Below, piece by piece: positions 46,106-54,854 of a stretch of 64,000 bases of DNA (position 1 is its first letter; every line of letters begins with the position of its first letter). The DNA comes from Bradyrhizobium sp. 139 (GTDB lineage Bacteria > Pseudomonadota > Alphaproteobacteria > Rhizobiales > Xanthobacteraceae). Location of the stretch: the NCBI RefSeq assembly GCF_023074175.1, contig NZ_JADPKS010000008.1:124001-188000 (forward strand), read 5' to 3'. The notes beneath the pieces were generated by a model. The model did not search any database, was not told where the DNA came from, and saw nothing but the letters and a program-made list of their open reading frames with translations. Both the position numbers and the translations under genes were made by a program.

Positions 46106-46171
46106 GACTACCCGCAGACTACCCGCAGACTACCCGCAGACTACCCGCAGACTACCCGCAGACTACCCGCA
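46106..46171. repeat. 11-bp tandem repeat, six copies
   Basis: The unit GACTACCCGCA occurs six times head to tail without mismatch, lying between the end of the hybrid kinase gene and the start of the DUF4336-SDR gene. Three units make 33 bases, so a read-through frame gives a repeating RLPADYPQTTR peptide. Confidence 0.95.
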
Positions 46172-46231
46172 GAGATGTCGCCCCGGCTCGCGCTCTGCAG
46201 AAGCTTGGAAGCCACATGCTACGCGCGCTGA

Positions 46232-48526
46232 TCACGCGCTCTTTGGCCGAAACGCGACGACAGATCCCGTGTGCTCGGCCTCTCGCATCGCTTCCTCGAT
46301 GGCCTTCTCAAGGGCAGCCTGATCGAACGGCTTCGACAAGCGCTGCAGGTTAGAACGCGCTTCGATGGGAAGCTCCGCGTACCCAGTGCTCAGGAGGATT
46401 GCCGTCCCGGGACGCTCCACGACCACCGCTTCAGCAAGCTGCAGACCGGTCATGCCCGGCATGGCATAGTCGGTGACAACGAGTTCGATGATCCGCGTGC
46501 GGCGGAGAAGATCCAATGCCTCTTGACCCGAGCGTGCCTCGACCACTGCATGCCCAAGATCCTCCAGCATTGCCGCCGTATTCTCGAGCACGAGAGGGTC
46601 GTCATCGACCAGAAGTACAGAAAGCCGGCGGTTGGCCCGAAGTATGGGTGACGGAGCCTCCGCGCGCGGTGCTGGCAATGCGGCCTCCTCCTCGGCTACC
46701 GGCAGCCAGATCTCGGCCGTCGTGCCCACCCCAAGGCGGCTCTTCAAGACGAGCCTGCCGCCGGACTGCTCAGCCAGGCCGTGAACCATCGATAGTCCGA
46801 GCCCGGTGCCTTTGCCGATGCCCTTCGTCGTAAAGAACGGCTCCTGAGCGTGCTTGAGCGTCTCCTCGTCCATGCCGCAGCCGGTGTCGCTCACCGAAAG
46901 CGCGACGTAGTGAGGAGCGCCAGCTTCGTGCTGCTCGTCTCGGGCGGATATGGTTATCAGGCCACCCGCCGGCATCGCATCACGAGCGTTTACCGCGAGA
47001 TTGAGGATAGCCAGTTCGAGCTGGTTGGCATCAATCTTTACGTTTGGCAGGTCCAACGGAAATAGCGTGTCGATACGGACGCCTGCCTCGAATCTCAGCA
47101 GTGACGCCATGCCCCGCACCAGTGCGGCGATCTCGACGACGGCCGGTTTGAGATCCTGTTTGCGAGCGAAGGCGAGCAAACGCTGCGTTAGCAGAGCGCC
47201 CCGCTGCGCGCCTTGCATCGCATTGTCCACGAGACGCTGTATCTTCGGATCCTCTGTTTGCAGGCGCTTTTTCAAGAGCTCAAGGCTGCCGAGAACAGCG
47301 GCGAGCAGGTTGTTGAAATCGTGGGCGACGCCCCCGGTAAGTTGACCGATGGTCTCCATTTTCTGCGATAACGTCAGCGCTTCGCGTGCCCGATCCAGCG
47401 CTTCCTGTGCCCGCCTTCTCTCGCTGATGTCGCGCACGATCTTGGCAAACCCAGTGATCCAGCCGCTTTCGTTCCGTACCGCGACCAGGGTTGCCTCCGC
47501 CCAGAAACGGCTGCCATCTCGGCGCACGCGCCAGCCTTCTACCGCTGACTTGCCGTCCCGCTCAGCTTCGAGGAGAGCACGTGCTGGCGCCCCGGACGCG
47601 CGGTCTTCGTCGGTATGAAGGATCGCGTAGCTTGTCCCGACGATGTCGTCGCCATAACCCATCAGCCGGCGCGCCCCGAGATTCCAATTTCCGACGGACC
47701 CATTCGGCTCGAGCATGAACATGGCGTGATCGGCGATGCCCTCCACCAGGAGTCGAAAACGTTCTTCACTATGCCTCAACGCGCTGGCCTCGCGTTGGGC
47801 ACGCTCCGCCGACGCCCTATCGTAGACGGCAGCGGCAATCCCAATGCTTAGGATCAGGATAGTGGAGCCGGCGAGCAGAAATGCCAGTGGCGCCCGACCC
47901 ACGAAATGTCCAGCGTGCCCCGCCATGGTGGTCGCAGGCACGAACAAGGCACCTTCCATAGCGGCGTAATGCATGCCGGAGATCGCGAGACCCATTACAA
48001 GTCCTGCGAACAGTCGCTGCGTCGCATTTGTCTTGCGAAAGGCGAGCCAGAGCGCCACGACCGAAGCGCACATCGCGATCACGACGGAGAGCACGACCCA
48101 TCGAGGATCGTACTCGACGGATGCCGCCATTCTCATTGCGCCCATGCCCGTATAATGCATGCCGGATATGCCAAGCCCCATCGCGAGGCCGGACACCAGG
48201 AGCGCCTGCGGGCGTCTTCCGACCACGGCAAATGCCGCGGCCGCGACAACAATGGGGACGACAAGCGATAGAAAGGTGAGGAATGGATCGTAGGAGATCT
48301 CGACCGCGGGCAGCCTGAAAGCCAGCATGCCGACGAAATGCATGGACCAAATGCCACCGCCCATGGCGGTTGCCGCGGCCGCAAGCCAAGCCGGACGAGC
48401 CCGCCCAGACGCGGCATGCATCCGGGTCGCGAGGTCGAGCGCTGTGTAGGAGGCAAGCGCGGCGATCAGGATCGACAGCGCGACAAGAACGGGATCGTGA
48501 GAAGCCGTATGGTGATTCATTTCCAA
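46232..48526 (-). CDS. MHYT-domain hybrid sensor histidine kinase
   Basis: 764 aa. Residues about 10-245 carry seven spans of an MHYT sensor with WSMHFVGM, GMHYTGMGAMRM and GMHYAAMEG, the His/Met motifs proposed to bind copper and sense O2, NO or CO. A PAS/PAC domain follows (about 255-375). HisKA has GGVAHDFNNLLAAVLGSLEL (phospho-His about 407). The ATPase domain shows LNLAVNARDAM, DTGCGMDEE and GKGTGLGLSMV. A C-terminal receiver has LVDDDPLVLENTAAML and VVTDYAMPGMTG with the acceptor Asp. There is no adjacent DNA-binding regulator, so the output is unknown. Confidence 0.9.
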   Translation of the reverse strand: MEMNHHTASHDPVLVALSILIAALASYTALDLATRMHAASGRARPAWLAAAATAMGGGIWSMHFVGMLAFRLPAVEISYDPFLTFLSLVVPIVVAAAAFAVVGRRPQALLVSGLAMGLGISGMHYTGMGAMRMAASVEYDPRWVVLSVVIAMCASVVALWLAFRKTNATQRLFAGLVMGLAISGMHYAAMEGALFVPATTMAGHAGHFVGRAPLAFLLAGSTILILSIGIAAAVYDRASAERAQREASALRHSEERFRLLVEGIADHAMFMLEPNGSVGNWNLGARRLMGYGDDIVGTSYAILHTDEDRASGAPARALLEAERDGKSAVEGWRVRRDGSRFWAEATLVAVRNESGWITGFAKIVRDISERRRAQEALDRAREALTLSQKMETIGQLTGGVAHDFNNLLAAVLGSLELLKKRLQTEDPKIQRLVDNAMQGAQRGALLTQRLLAFARKQDLKPAVVEIAALVRGMASLLRFEAGVRIDTLFPLDLPNVKIDANQLELAILNLAVNARDAMPAGGLITISARDEQHEAGAPHYVALSVSDTGCGMDEETLKHAQEPFFTTKGIGKGTGLGLSMVHGLAEQSGGRLVLKSRLGVGTTAEIWLPVAEEEAALPAPRAEAPSPILRANRRLSVLLVDDDPLVLENTAAMLEDLGHAVVEARSGQEALDLLRRTRIIELVVTDYAMPGMTGLQLAEAVVVERPGTAILLSTGYAELPIEARSNLQRLSKPFDQAALEKAIEEAMREAEHTGSVVAFRPKSA

Positions 48527-48628
48527 AGATTGTAGCGGAAGTCCTGCGCGAATTCACCTTAAGTTGAATAGTGGCGGCGGGATCAGAGCCCGACCGACCT
48601 CGATCAGGGGGCGGATCATCAAGGTCCT

Positions 48629-51600
48629 TCACTCGTCCAGAAGATCCAGGAACTCCTCTACCCGGCCGAACGGGTCATCGTGCCCGGGGGCAGCGTAGAC
48701 GACGCGATCGCCGTCGCGCTGAAGCGATCGCGCCCTGGATTTCCGCAGCCGCCCAGGGAGAACTGTCGCGGCGACGGCCTCGGGCCCAACATCGAGCCTG
48801 ACGATGCCACGCCGCTTGCAATCGATCCTGAGCCTGGCGGCCGCAAAAAACTCGCGCGCCTCCGGCGGGAGCCTGCCGAAACGGCGCGAGGTCTCCTCCT
48901 CCAGGTCTTCCAGATCGTCGTCGTTCCGGCATCTGGCGGCGCGGCCATAGATCTCGAGCCGCATTGCTTCCGATTGCACATAAGCTTCAGGCAACGTGTC
49001 GGCGACGGGCAGATTCAGATCAGGCACCCATAGCACGGAGCCTGTGTCGTTGGTTCTCTCGGAAGCGAGCTTCAGAAGGTGACTGTAGAGCACCGGCCCG
49101 AACACCTGGACGTGCCCGGACTGCTGTTCCGAAAACAGATCGCCGGCCCCCCTGAGGTCCAGGTCGCGCTCGCTGATGGCGAAGCCGGCGCCAGGCCTGC
49201 TGAACTCCTCGAGGACGGCCAAGCGCTTCTCGGACTGCTCGGAGGTCGACTCCGCCAGCAGATAGGCGAAAGCGCGCGTTCCGCCGCGTCCCACTCGACC
49301 TCTGAGCTGATGGAGCTGCGCGAGGCCGAACTTTTCGGGCCAGCACACGACGATGGTGTTCGCGCGCGGAATATCGAGGCCGCTTTCCACGATATTGGTC
49401 GCCAGGAGGACGTCTGCCTCGCCATCGACAAAACTCATCATCCGGTCGTCGAGCTCGTCAACAGGCATTTTGCCGTGGAGAGAGACAACGCGGAGGTCGG
49501 GAGCCAGCGATTGCACACGGGCCAGCATCGGCTCCAGATCCTGGATGCGCGGGCAGATCAGAAAGCTCTGTCCGTGCCGCCTCCGCTCTCGAAGCAGTGC
49601 TCCGGCAATGGCCGCATCTGAAAGCGGGGCGATCTTGGTCACGATCGGAAGCCGGTGAACGGGCGGCGTTGCGATTACGCTGAGATCCCGGAATCCTGCA
49701 AGACCCGCAGCGAGCGTGCGCGGTATGGGCGTCGCGCTCATCCAAAGCGTATGGGCATTCTTTGCCAGCCCCGAAAGCCTCGCCTTCTCGGCTGCCCCGA
49801 AATGCTGTTCTTCGTCGATGATGACGAGGCCAAGGTCGGCGAACTTCACATCTTTTGCAGAAAGAGCCTGCGTGCCGACAACGACCTTCAGCCTGCCGCT
49901 TCGCAGCCCTTCCTTCGTCTCTCGCGTCTCCGGGCCCGAGCTGGCCCGCGACAGGCTTCCGACCTCGATGCCGAGAGGACCGAAGCGTTTACGGAAGGTT
50001 TCGACATGCTGCCGCGCCAGGACGGTGGTCGGCACCGCGATCGCCACCTGTTTCCCGGACAGCGCCACGGCGGCTGCCGCGCGCAACGCCACCTCGGTCT
50101 TTCCAAATCCGACGTCGCCGCAGACGACCCTGTCCATGGGGTGACCTGCCGCCAGATCATCGAGCACGTCCTGAATTGCCTTCGCCTGGTCGACCGTCGT
50201 GAAATACGGAAATCGCGCGACGAACCTCTCGTAGGCCGATCCTGGGGCTACAAGTTTAGGTGCGCGGCGGCGGCGGCGCTGGCTGATGTGCTTGGCGAGC
50301 GCCTTGGCGGCGACCTGAATTTCCGCTTCAGCTTCGGTCCGCCGCGCCCACCAAGTGCTTCCGTCCGCCTTGTCCCGCGCCAGCTTGCCGGGTTCCGTCG
50401 CATACGGCCAGATCAGGGCCAGATCGGCCGGCGGCACGAGAACGGCATTGTCTTGCGCGAACACAAGCCTGATCATCTCGCGCCGCGATCCCTTTCCCAT
50501 ATCGAAGGTCTGCAAGCCGTCCAGCACCGCCAGCCCGCGCTGCAAATGCACCACCGCCGTGCCGCGCTCCGGTACATCCGGATGATCGAAAGCAGCCGTC
50601 CAGGCCTTCGCCATAGGCTGCGGATGATGCGCTCTGCTGCCGAGCACGTCGGACGCGGTCACGACGACCAGAGGCTTGCGGCCGGCCCCGACGAAGCCGG
50701 CATCAAAGTCGGCCAGCAGCGCCGTCTCGCGATCCCGTCCCTTCGTGGCCTCGCTCCAATCGGCACAGCGCTCCGCCTTGATGCCGCTCAGCCGCTCCAT
50801 CGCGCGAAGGTCATCGTCGACCGCCGCGACGAAAAGCAGCTGCGAGCCGGCGCTTTGCATGTCGGCAATGAATCCGCGGAGGATCTTCCTCGGCGAGGTG
50901 GCCTTCGAGAAATCCGGCGTCGGGGTGAAATGCGATTTTTGCGGCAGCACGCTCATGCGTTTCTTCAGCCGCTTCCAGTCCGCTCGCCCCAGATACTCGC
51001 GCTCGACGTCCCTGCGGCCGGCGGCCTCCTCGATCGTCCCCAGCCAGCTATCGGCATGGGCCGGCACGCCGGCATCCACGATCCACCGCGCGCCACTGCA
51101 ATAGTCCGGCAGCGTGGCCCGCAGTCCGCGCCTGCTTCCGAGCGCAATCCGCTCCGACATGGGATCGATGAGCAGCTCCTTGGTGTCGTAGACGACCTCA
51201 TGCTCGATCGGATCGACGGCGACAATCCTGCGGAGCGCTCCGCCGGAATGCTCAATTCGAAAAGGACCAAGCGCGCCTGCGGGAAACACCTCGAACGTCT
51301 TGCCGTGGAACAGGACGCCGCCCGGATATTCCGCCTCCTCGTCGAGATCGTAGCCGAGAGCTTCCAGACGGCTCTCCAGCTCCTGCTCGGAATAGGCCGC
51401 GCCCACTTTCAGGCTGAGGCTGGTCTTGGACCAGCTCGCCGGAAGCGGCAGCCGCTCCATGACGGCCTCCGCAGTCGATACGAGGAAGACCGGCTTCTTT
51501 GCCTTGGCAAGGCGACGCAGCACCGAACTCCGCCTGCCAGCGACCTCGCGAGACGGCTCCAGACCGTCGAATGGCAAATTGTTCAGCCGCGGAAACACCA

Positions 51601-51871
51601 GCACGTCGACCGAAGGATCGAGCGCATGGATCACGCCACCCAGCCGCTCAGCCCTGTTCTCGTCGCCGCAGAGGAAGACGAGGCCATCGCGGCCGGACTT
51701 CCCCCATTGATCGAGCAGATGCAGCGCAAGCATGCCGAGCGGCGATGAGGACGAGACCGCGGAACGCGATGAGCTCTTGCTTTTCGAGCCCTTGCCCCTT
51801 GTCTTTATCGCGCTCGTCGCGGCGCGGGCTTTTCTGGTGGGCGCCAATTTTGATCCATCATTATGTCGCAC
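48629..51871 (-). CDS. Mfd-like transcription-repair coupling factor paralog
   Basis: 1080 aa. A basic, Ser/Lys-rich N-terminus (1-45) is unusual. It continues with UvrB-homology domains, a CarD-like RNA polymerase-interacting region (VPERGTAVVHLQRGLAVLDG, about 440), and an SF2 translocase with CGDVGFGKTEVA (Walker A, about 595), IIDEEQHFG (DEEQ box, about 697), MSATPIPRTLAAG, ATNIVESGLDIPRANTI and QLHQLRGRVGRGGTRAFAYL. A TRCF C-terminal domain follows. It is shorter than canonical Mfd (about 1150-1180), and the RNA polymerase site is divergent (LQRG replaces the common DHGIG). It is therefore probably a second Mfd-type protein rather than the housekeeping one. Confidence 0.85.
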   Translation of the reverse strand: MRHNDGSKLAPTRKARAATSAIKTRGKGSKSKSSSRSAVSSSSPLGMLALHLLDQWGKSGRDGLVFLCGDENRAERLGGVIHALDPSVDVLVFPRLNNLPFDGLEPSREVAGRRSSVLRRLAKAKKPVFLVSTAEAVMERLPLPASWSKTSLSLKVGAAYSEQELESRLEALGYDLDEEAEYPGGVLFHGKTFEVFPAGALGPFRIEHSGGALRRIVAVDPIEHEVVYDTKELLIDPMSERIALGSRRGLRATLPDYCSGARWIVDAGVPAHADSWLGTIEEAAGRRDVEREYLGRADWKRLKKRMSVLPQKSHFTPTPDFSKATSPRKILRGFIADMQSAGSQLLFVAAVDDDLRAMERLSGIKAERCADWSEATKGRDRETALLADFDAGFVGAGRKPLVVVTASDVLGSRAHHPQPMAKAWTAAFDHPDVPERGTAVVHLQRGLAVLDGLQTFDMGKGSRREMIRLVFAQDNAVLVPPADLALIWPYATEPGKLARDKADGSTWWARRTEAEAEIQVAAKALAKHISQRRRRRAPKLVAPGSAYERFVARFPYFTTVDQAKAIQDVLDDLAAGHPMDRVVCGDVGFGKTEVALRAAAAVALSGKQVAIAVPTTVLARQHVETFRKRFGPLGIEVGSLSRASSGPETRETKEGLRSGRLKVVVGTQALSAKDVKFADLGLVIIDEEQHFGAAEKARLSGLAKNAHTLWMSATPIPRTLAAGLAGFRDLSVIATPPVHRLPIVTKIAPLSDAAIAGALLRERRRHGQSFLICPRIQDLEPMLARVQSLAPDLRVVSLHGKMPVDELDDRMMSFVDGEADVLLATNIVESGLDIPRANTIVVCWPEKFGLAQLHQLRGRVGRGGTRAFAYLLAESTSEQSEKRLAVLEEFSRPGAGFAISERDLDLRGAGDLFSEQQSGHVQVFGPVLYSHLLKLASERTNDTGSVLWVPDLNLPVADTLPEAYVQSEAMRLEIYGRAARCRNDDDLEDLEEETSRRFGRLPPEAREFFAAARLRIDCKRRGIVRLDVGPEAVAATVLPGRLRKSRARSLQRDGDRVVYAAPGHDDPFGRVEEFLDLLDE

Positions 51872-52019
51872 ACGGAGGCGAGCGACGACGAGCCCCTCAA
51901 TCGAGCTCCATCGATAACGCGCGTCGGACCGGAAGGCCCAATGACGTCATTACAATTTCACAACTGGGTTGAAAAGCAGAGACGTAAGCCCAGCCGGCCG
52001 ACCCGAAGGCAGTCGAGAG

Positions 52020-52292
52020 CTATTGCAGGACCTTCGGCAGCACCACGACAACGTCGACGTTCTGCCCGAGAATTTGCGTGGCGACCACAGCGAGATGATG
52101 CGAGAACTCGTCTTCGATCTCAGCCGCGCAGTCCTCGTCCCTCGCGATGGCGAACAGCAAAGTGCCGTCGACTTCGTCGAATCGGATGCCGGCGAAGAGA
52201 CGATCAAACGTCTCGGCGCCGGCGATGAATGCGATTCGCGCCTGGATGGCCTGATCTTCAACGAGTGACAGCTTCATCATAACCGGGAACAT
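52020..52292 (-). CDS. Small hypothetical protein
   Basis: 90 aa from ATG 52290-52292, preceded by GGGAGGTGCG; the frame is open to 52349. It begins MFPVMMKLSLVEDQAIQARI and contains FDRLFAGIRFDEVDGTLLFA and EIEDEFSHHLAVVATQILGQ. Composition is that of a normal soluble alpha/beta protein, but I recognise no family. It is divergent from the DUF3750 gene. Confidence 0.5.
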   Translation of the reverse strand: MFPVMMKLSLVEDQAIQARIAFIAGAETFDRLFAGIRFDEVDGTLLFAIARDEDCAAEIEDEFSHHLAVVATQILGQNVDVVVVLPKVLQ

Positions 52293-52390
52293 GGGGGCGC
52301 ACCTCCCAAATGCAAGACCGGAAGCGTGCTGGCACGACCCGCCGGGCAAACTATATTAGTCGTGTCTTCCCGCCTGACCGCCGTCCATCC

Positions 52391-53134
52391 TTGAGGAAAT
52401 TCTTGACACTCTTCCTGCTGCTGGTCTTCCTGCCGATAGGATTGTCGGCCGGACGCTATTATTTGTTTGGCGATGCTCGGGGCAATTGGCAGACGGCAGA
52501 TCGCTCGAGCGCCGGCCTGCTGCCGCCCGCATCCGCCAATCCGGAGGCGCTGATCCGGGTCTTTGCCGCGCGCACGGTGCGCTGGCGCAGTATTTTCGCG
52601 GTCCACACCTGGATCGTCGTCAAGGAAAAGGGCGCCGCAACCTATAGCCGATACGATTACACGGCGTGGGGCGACCCGATCCGCAGCAACGGATTTGCGC
52701 CCGACGGCCGCTGGTTCGGCGCCATACCGGAAACTGTCGTGGCGGTCGACGGCACACCGGCCGAAGCGCTGATCCCCAAGATGCGTTACGTCATCGAGAA
52801 CTACAGATTCCGCGCCTATGGCGATTACAGCCCTTGGCCCGGACCGAATTCCAACACCTTCGTGCAGGCGGCGCTGGACGCTGTTCCCGAGCTTCGTGCT
52901 GTCCTTCCACCCACCGCGATCGGCAAGGATTATCCGTACAGCGGACGCTGGGCCGGCGTCACGCCTTCCGGCACGGGCCTCTACGCCTCGCTGTCGGGTT
53001 ACCTCGGCATGACGATCGGCTGGGTCGAAGGGTTCGAGATCAATTTCTTCGGCGCGGTGCTGGGCATCGATGTCCGACGGCCGGCGCTCAAGCTCCCCGG
53101 CATAGGCCGTCTCGGAGTGGCGGCCGGCTTGTAG
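52391..53134 (+). CDS. DUF3750 domain-containing protein
   Basis: 247 aa from TTG 52391, giving MRKFLTLFLLLVFLPIGLSA, a membrane or signal segment typical of the family. A longer version from ATG 52310 is possible, but it would start only 17 bases from the divergent gene's start. Family signatures include RSIFAVHTWIVVKEKGAATY (about 68-87), YSPWPGPNSNTFVQAALDAV (about 150-169), GLYASLSGYLGMTIGWVEGF and the C-terminal EINFFGAVLGIDVRRPALKL. The conserved His, Cys-free core is cell-envelope associated; function unknown. Confidence 0.82.
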   Translation: MRKFLTLFLLLVFLPIGLSAGRYYLFGDARGNWQTADRSSAGLLPPASANPEALIRVFAARTVRWRSIFAVHTWIVVKEKGAATYSRYDYTAWGDPIRSNGFAPDGRWFGAIPETVVAVDGTPAEALIPKMRYVIENYRFRAYGDYSPWPGPNSNTFVQAALDAVPELRAVLPPTAIGKDYPYSGRWAGVTPSGTGLYASLSGYLGMTIGWVEGFEINFFGAVLGIDVRRPALKLPGIGRLGVAAGL

Positions 53135-53690
53135 AGGGCCGACAGCGACCTCGCCAAACAAAAAACCTGAAAAACAACCCCATGCAAAGTAGAACCGCCA
53201 CCTCCGGTTATCCGCGCTGACGCCGCTTAAGTCGAGACGAGGTCTGGTTGAATCGCTCCGCGGGCGCAGAGCGCGAAGCCGCTGCCCGAACGGCCTGAAT
53301 TCATCAGGCTCTGGTCATTTGACTCGTCGGGCAAAACACTGGCAAAATTCCATCGTGGCCAGATGCGCTCGGCACACCTGCGTCATCTCAAGGCGATCGT
53401 GACCTGGCTGATATTGGCCGGCTCGGAATGGCGGCAAGTTTGAGGCCGATGCCGGCGAGCAATGCCGGGATGATCGCAACCCCGATACGCCCTGCGACAC
53501 CGCACGGACGGCCGCCGGCGAGATCGAGAGCGACCGCCAGATTAACAATTCGGTAACGATACGAGTCGAGCCCAATGCATTAATGCAAATCGCACCCGCC
53601 GGTGTCTCGGCCGTCACGACCCTGCTATAAAAAGCGCGAGATCCGGCTCGACCGTCTTTTCCCCGGGTTATCTGGTTTCCCTGGTCACGC
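53135..53690. other. Intergenic region, no gene seen
   Basis: About 555 bases upstream of the polysaccharide-type cluster. It has a relatively AT-rich stretch near 53535-53590 (GATTAACAATTCGGTAACGA) that may contain the promoter of the acyltransferase gene. The open frames found here do not look like real proteins. Confidence 0.4.
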
Positions 53691-54827
53691 ATGAACAAGC
53701 CAAGCGACACATTCGATATCGCCATCGAGCAGAATTTCGACTTTCTGTCTCCGGAATACGCGGAGCTATTTGACAGCTCTGCCGCAACTGCGTTTCAGCA
53801 TCCACTCTGGCTGGATAGTCTCTACGCCAGGCTCGCCTCCCATGCGGGGGCCAAGCGGTTGGTGGTCGTGGTCCGCCGCCGCACAACGGGAGCGCTGGCG
53901 ATGGTGCTGCCGCTGCTCCGGATCCGGCGCGGCCCCATCCGCACCATCGAATTCGCCGATCTGCGCGTATCCGACTATCTGGCGCCGGTCTGCAGTCCCG
54001 AGGTGTTTTCCAGCCTGCTGGAGGACGAAGGTGCCTGCGCAGAGATCAGGCGCCTCGTCCGCCCGTTCGATCTGCTCCGCATGACCAAGCTGCCCGACGC
54101 ACGGCTTCCGATCGAAAGCCTCCTGGGCGCGCCACGCCGGGTATCGATGGATACGAACGCCTACGCGACCGTTCTCGTCGCCCCGTTCGAGCAATGGCGC
54201 GCCAGCGCGCTGGATCGCTCCTATCAGAAGGAGCTCGCAAAGAAACATCGCCAGCTCCAGAAGAAGGGAGCATTGGACTTTTCATGCTGCAACGACAGCG
54301 CCTCCATCTTTGAGGCGATGGAAGCGATGAAGCAATTTCGCGGCCCGCGGTTTCAGGCCCAGGGCGATGGAGATCTACTCCAGCGCCCCGAATATTACGA
54401 CTTCTATTCCGACGTGGCCGGCCGCGGTCTCGGCTCGTTTGTCCGACTCTATGCCATGAAGATAGACGGCGGCGTGATCGCCGCCGTGCTCGGACTGTGC
54501 CATCGCGGCAAATTCCTCGTCATCATGAGCGCCTTCGACATTGCCGGATACAAGAGCCAGTCCTTGGGTTCGCTGATGTTCGAGCAGGTCGCCAGGGATT
54601 GCATCGAGCGCGGCGATCGGATGCTCGACTTCACCATTGGCGATGAGCCATACAAGAAACTGTTCGGCGGGCAGCCCTCGCCGATGTGGATGGTCACGCA
54701 GACCGGCAGTACCGCCGGCGCCGTCAGCTTGTTCGCACTGAAACAGGCTCCCTGGCTTAAACTGGCGGCCAAGCGGCTGTCGGATTTCAGGCTCCTGCCG
54801 GCCCGCACCCCAACGCCCACGCGCTAA
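53691..54827 (+). CDS. BioF2-like (CelD/BcsL family) N-acyltransferase
   Basis: 378 aa, cytoplasmic. The GNAT-type acyltransferase-6 domain lies at about 145-330: SYQKELAKKHRQLQKKGALD (about 179-198), MKQFRGPRFQAQGDGDLLQR (about 211-230), GGVIAAVLGLCHRGKFLVIM (about 260-279) and DFTIGDEPYKKLFGG (about 320). The N-terminal WLDSLYARLASHAGAKRLVV is usual for this family, common in exopolysaccharide and cellulose loci, where it may acylate a sugar. It converges on the FAD oxidoreductase gene. Confidence 0.84.
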   Translation: MNKPSDTFDIAIEQNFDFLSPEYAELFDSSAATAFQHPLWLDSLYARLASHAGAKRLVVVVRRRTTGALAMVLPLLRIRRGPIRTIEFADLRVSDYLAPVCSPEVFSSLLEDEGACAEIRRLVRPFDLLRMTKLPDARLPIESLLGAPRRVSMDTNAYATVLVAPFEQWRASALDRSYQKELAKKHRQLQKKGALDFSCCNDSASIFEAMEAMKQFRGPRFQAQGDGDLLQRPEYYDFYSDVAGRGLGSFVRLYAMKIDGGVIAAVLGLCHRGKFLVIMSAFDIAGYKSQSLGSLMFEQVARDCIERGDRMLDFTIGDEPYKKLFGGQPSPMWMVTQTGSTAGAVSLFALKQAPWLKLAAKRLSDFRLLPARTPTPTR

Positions 54828-54854
54828 CCGAAGCGCAAGCGAGTGGCGCAGAAC

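Noticed and set aside
46102..46353. Repeat-containing ORF with RLPADYPQTTR units
   Set aside because: It exists only because the 11-bp repeat stays open in one frame; no ribosome binding site and it enters the kinase gene antisense.
49655..51748. 697-codon plus-strand ORF opposite the Mfd-like gene
   Set aside because: Antisense shadow with Arg/His-rich low-quality sequence; the minus strand encodes complete helicase motifs.
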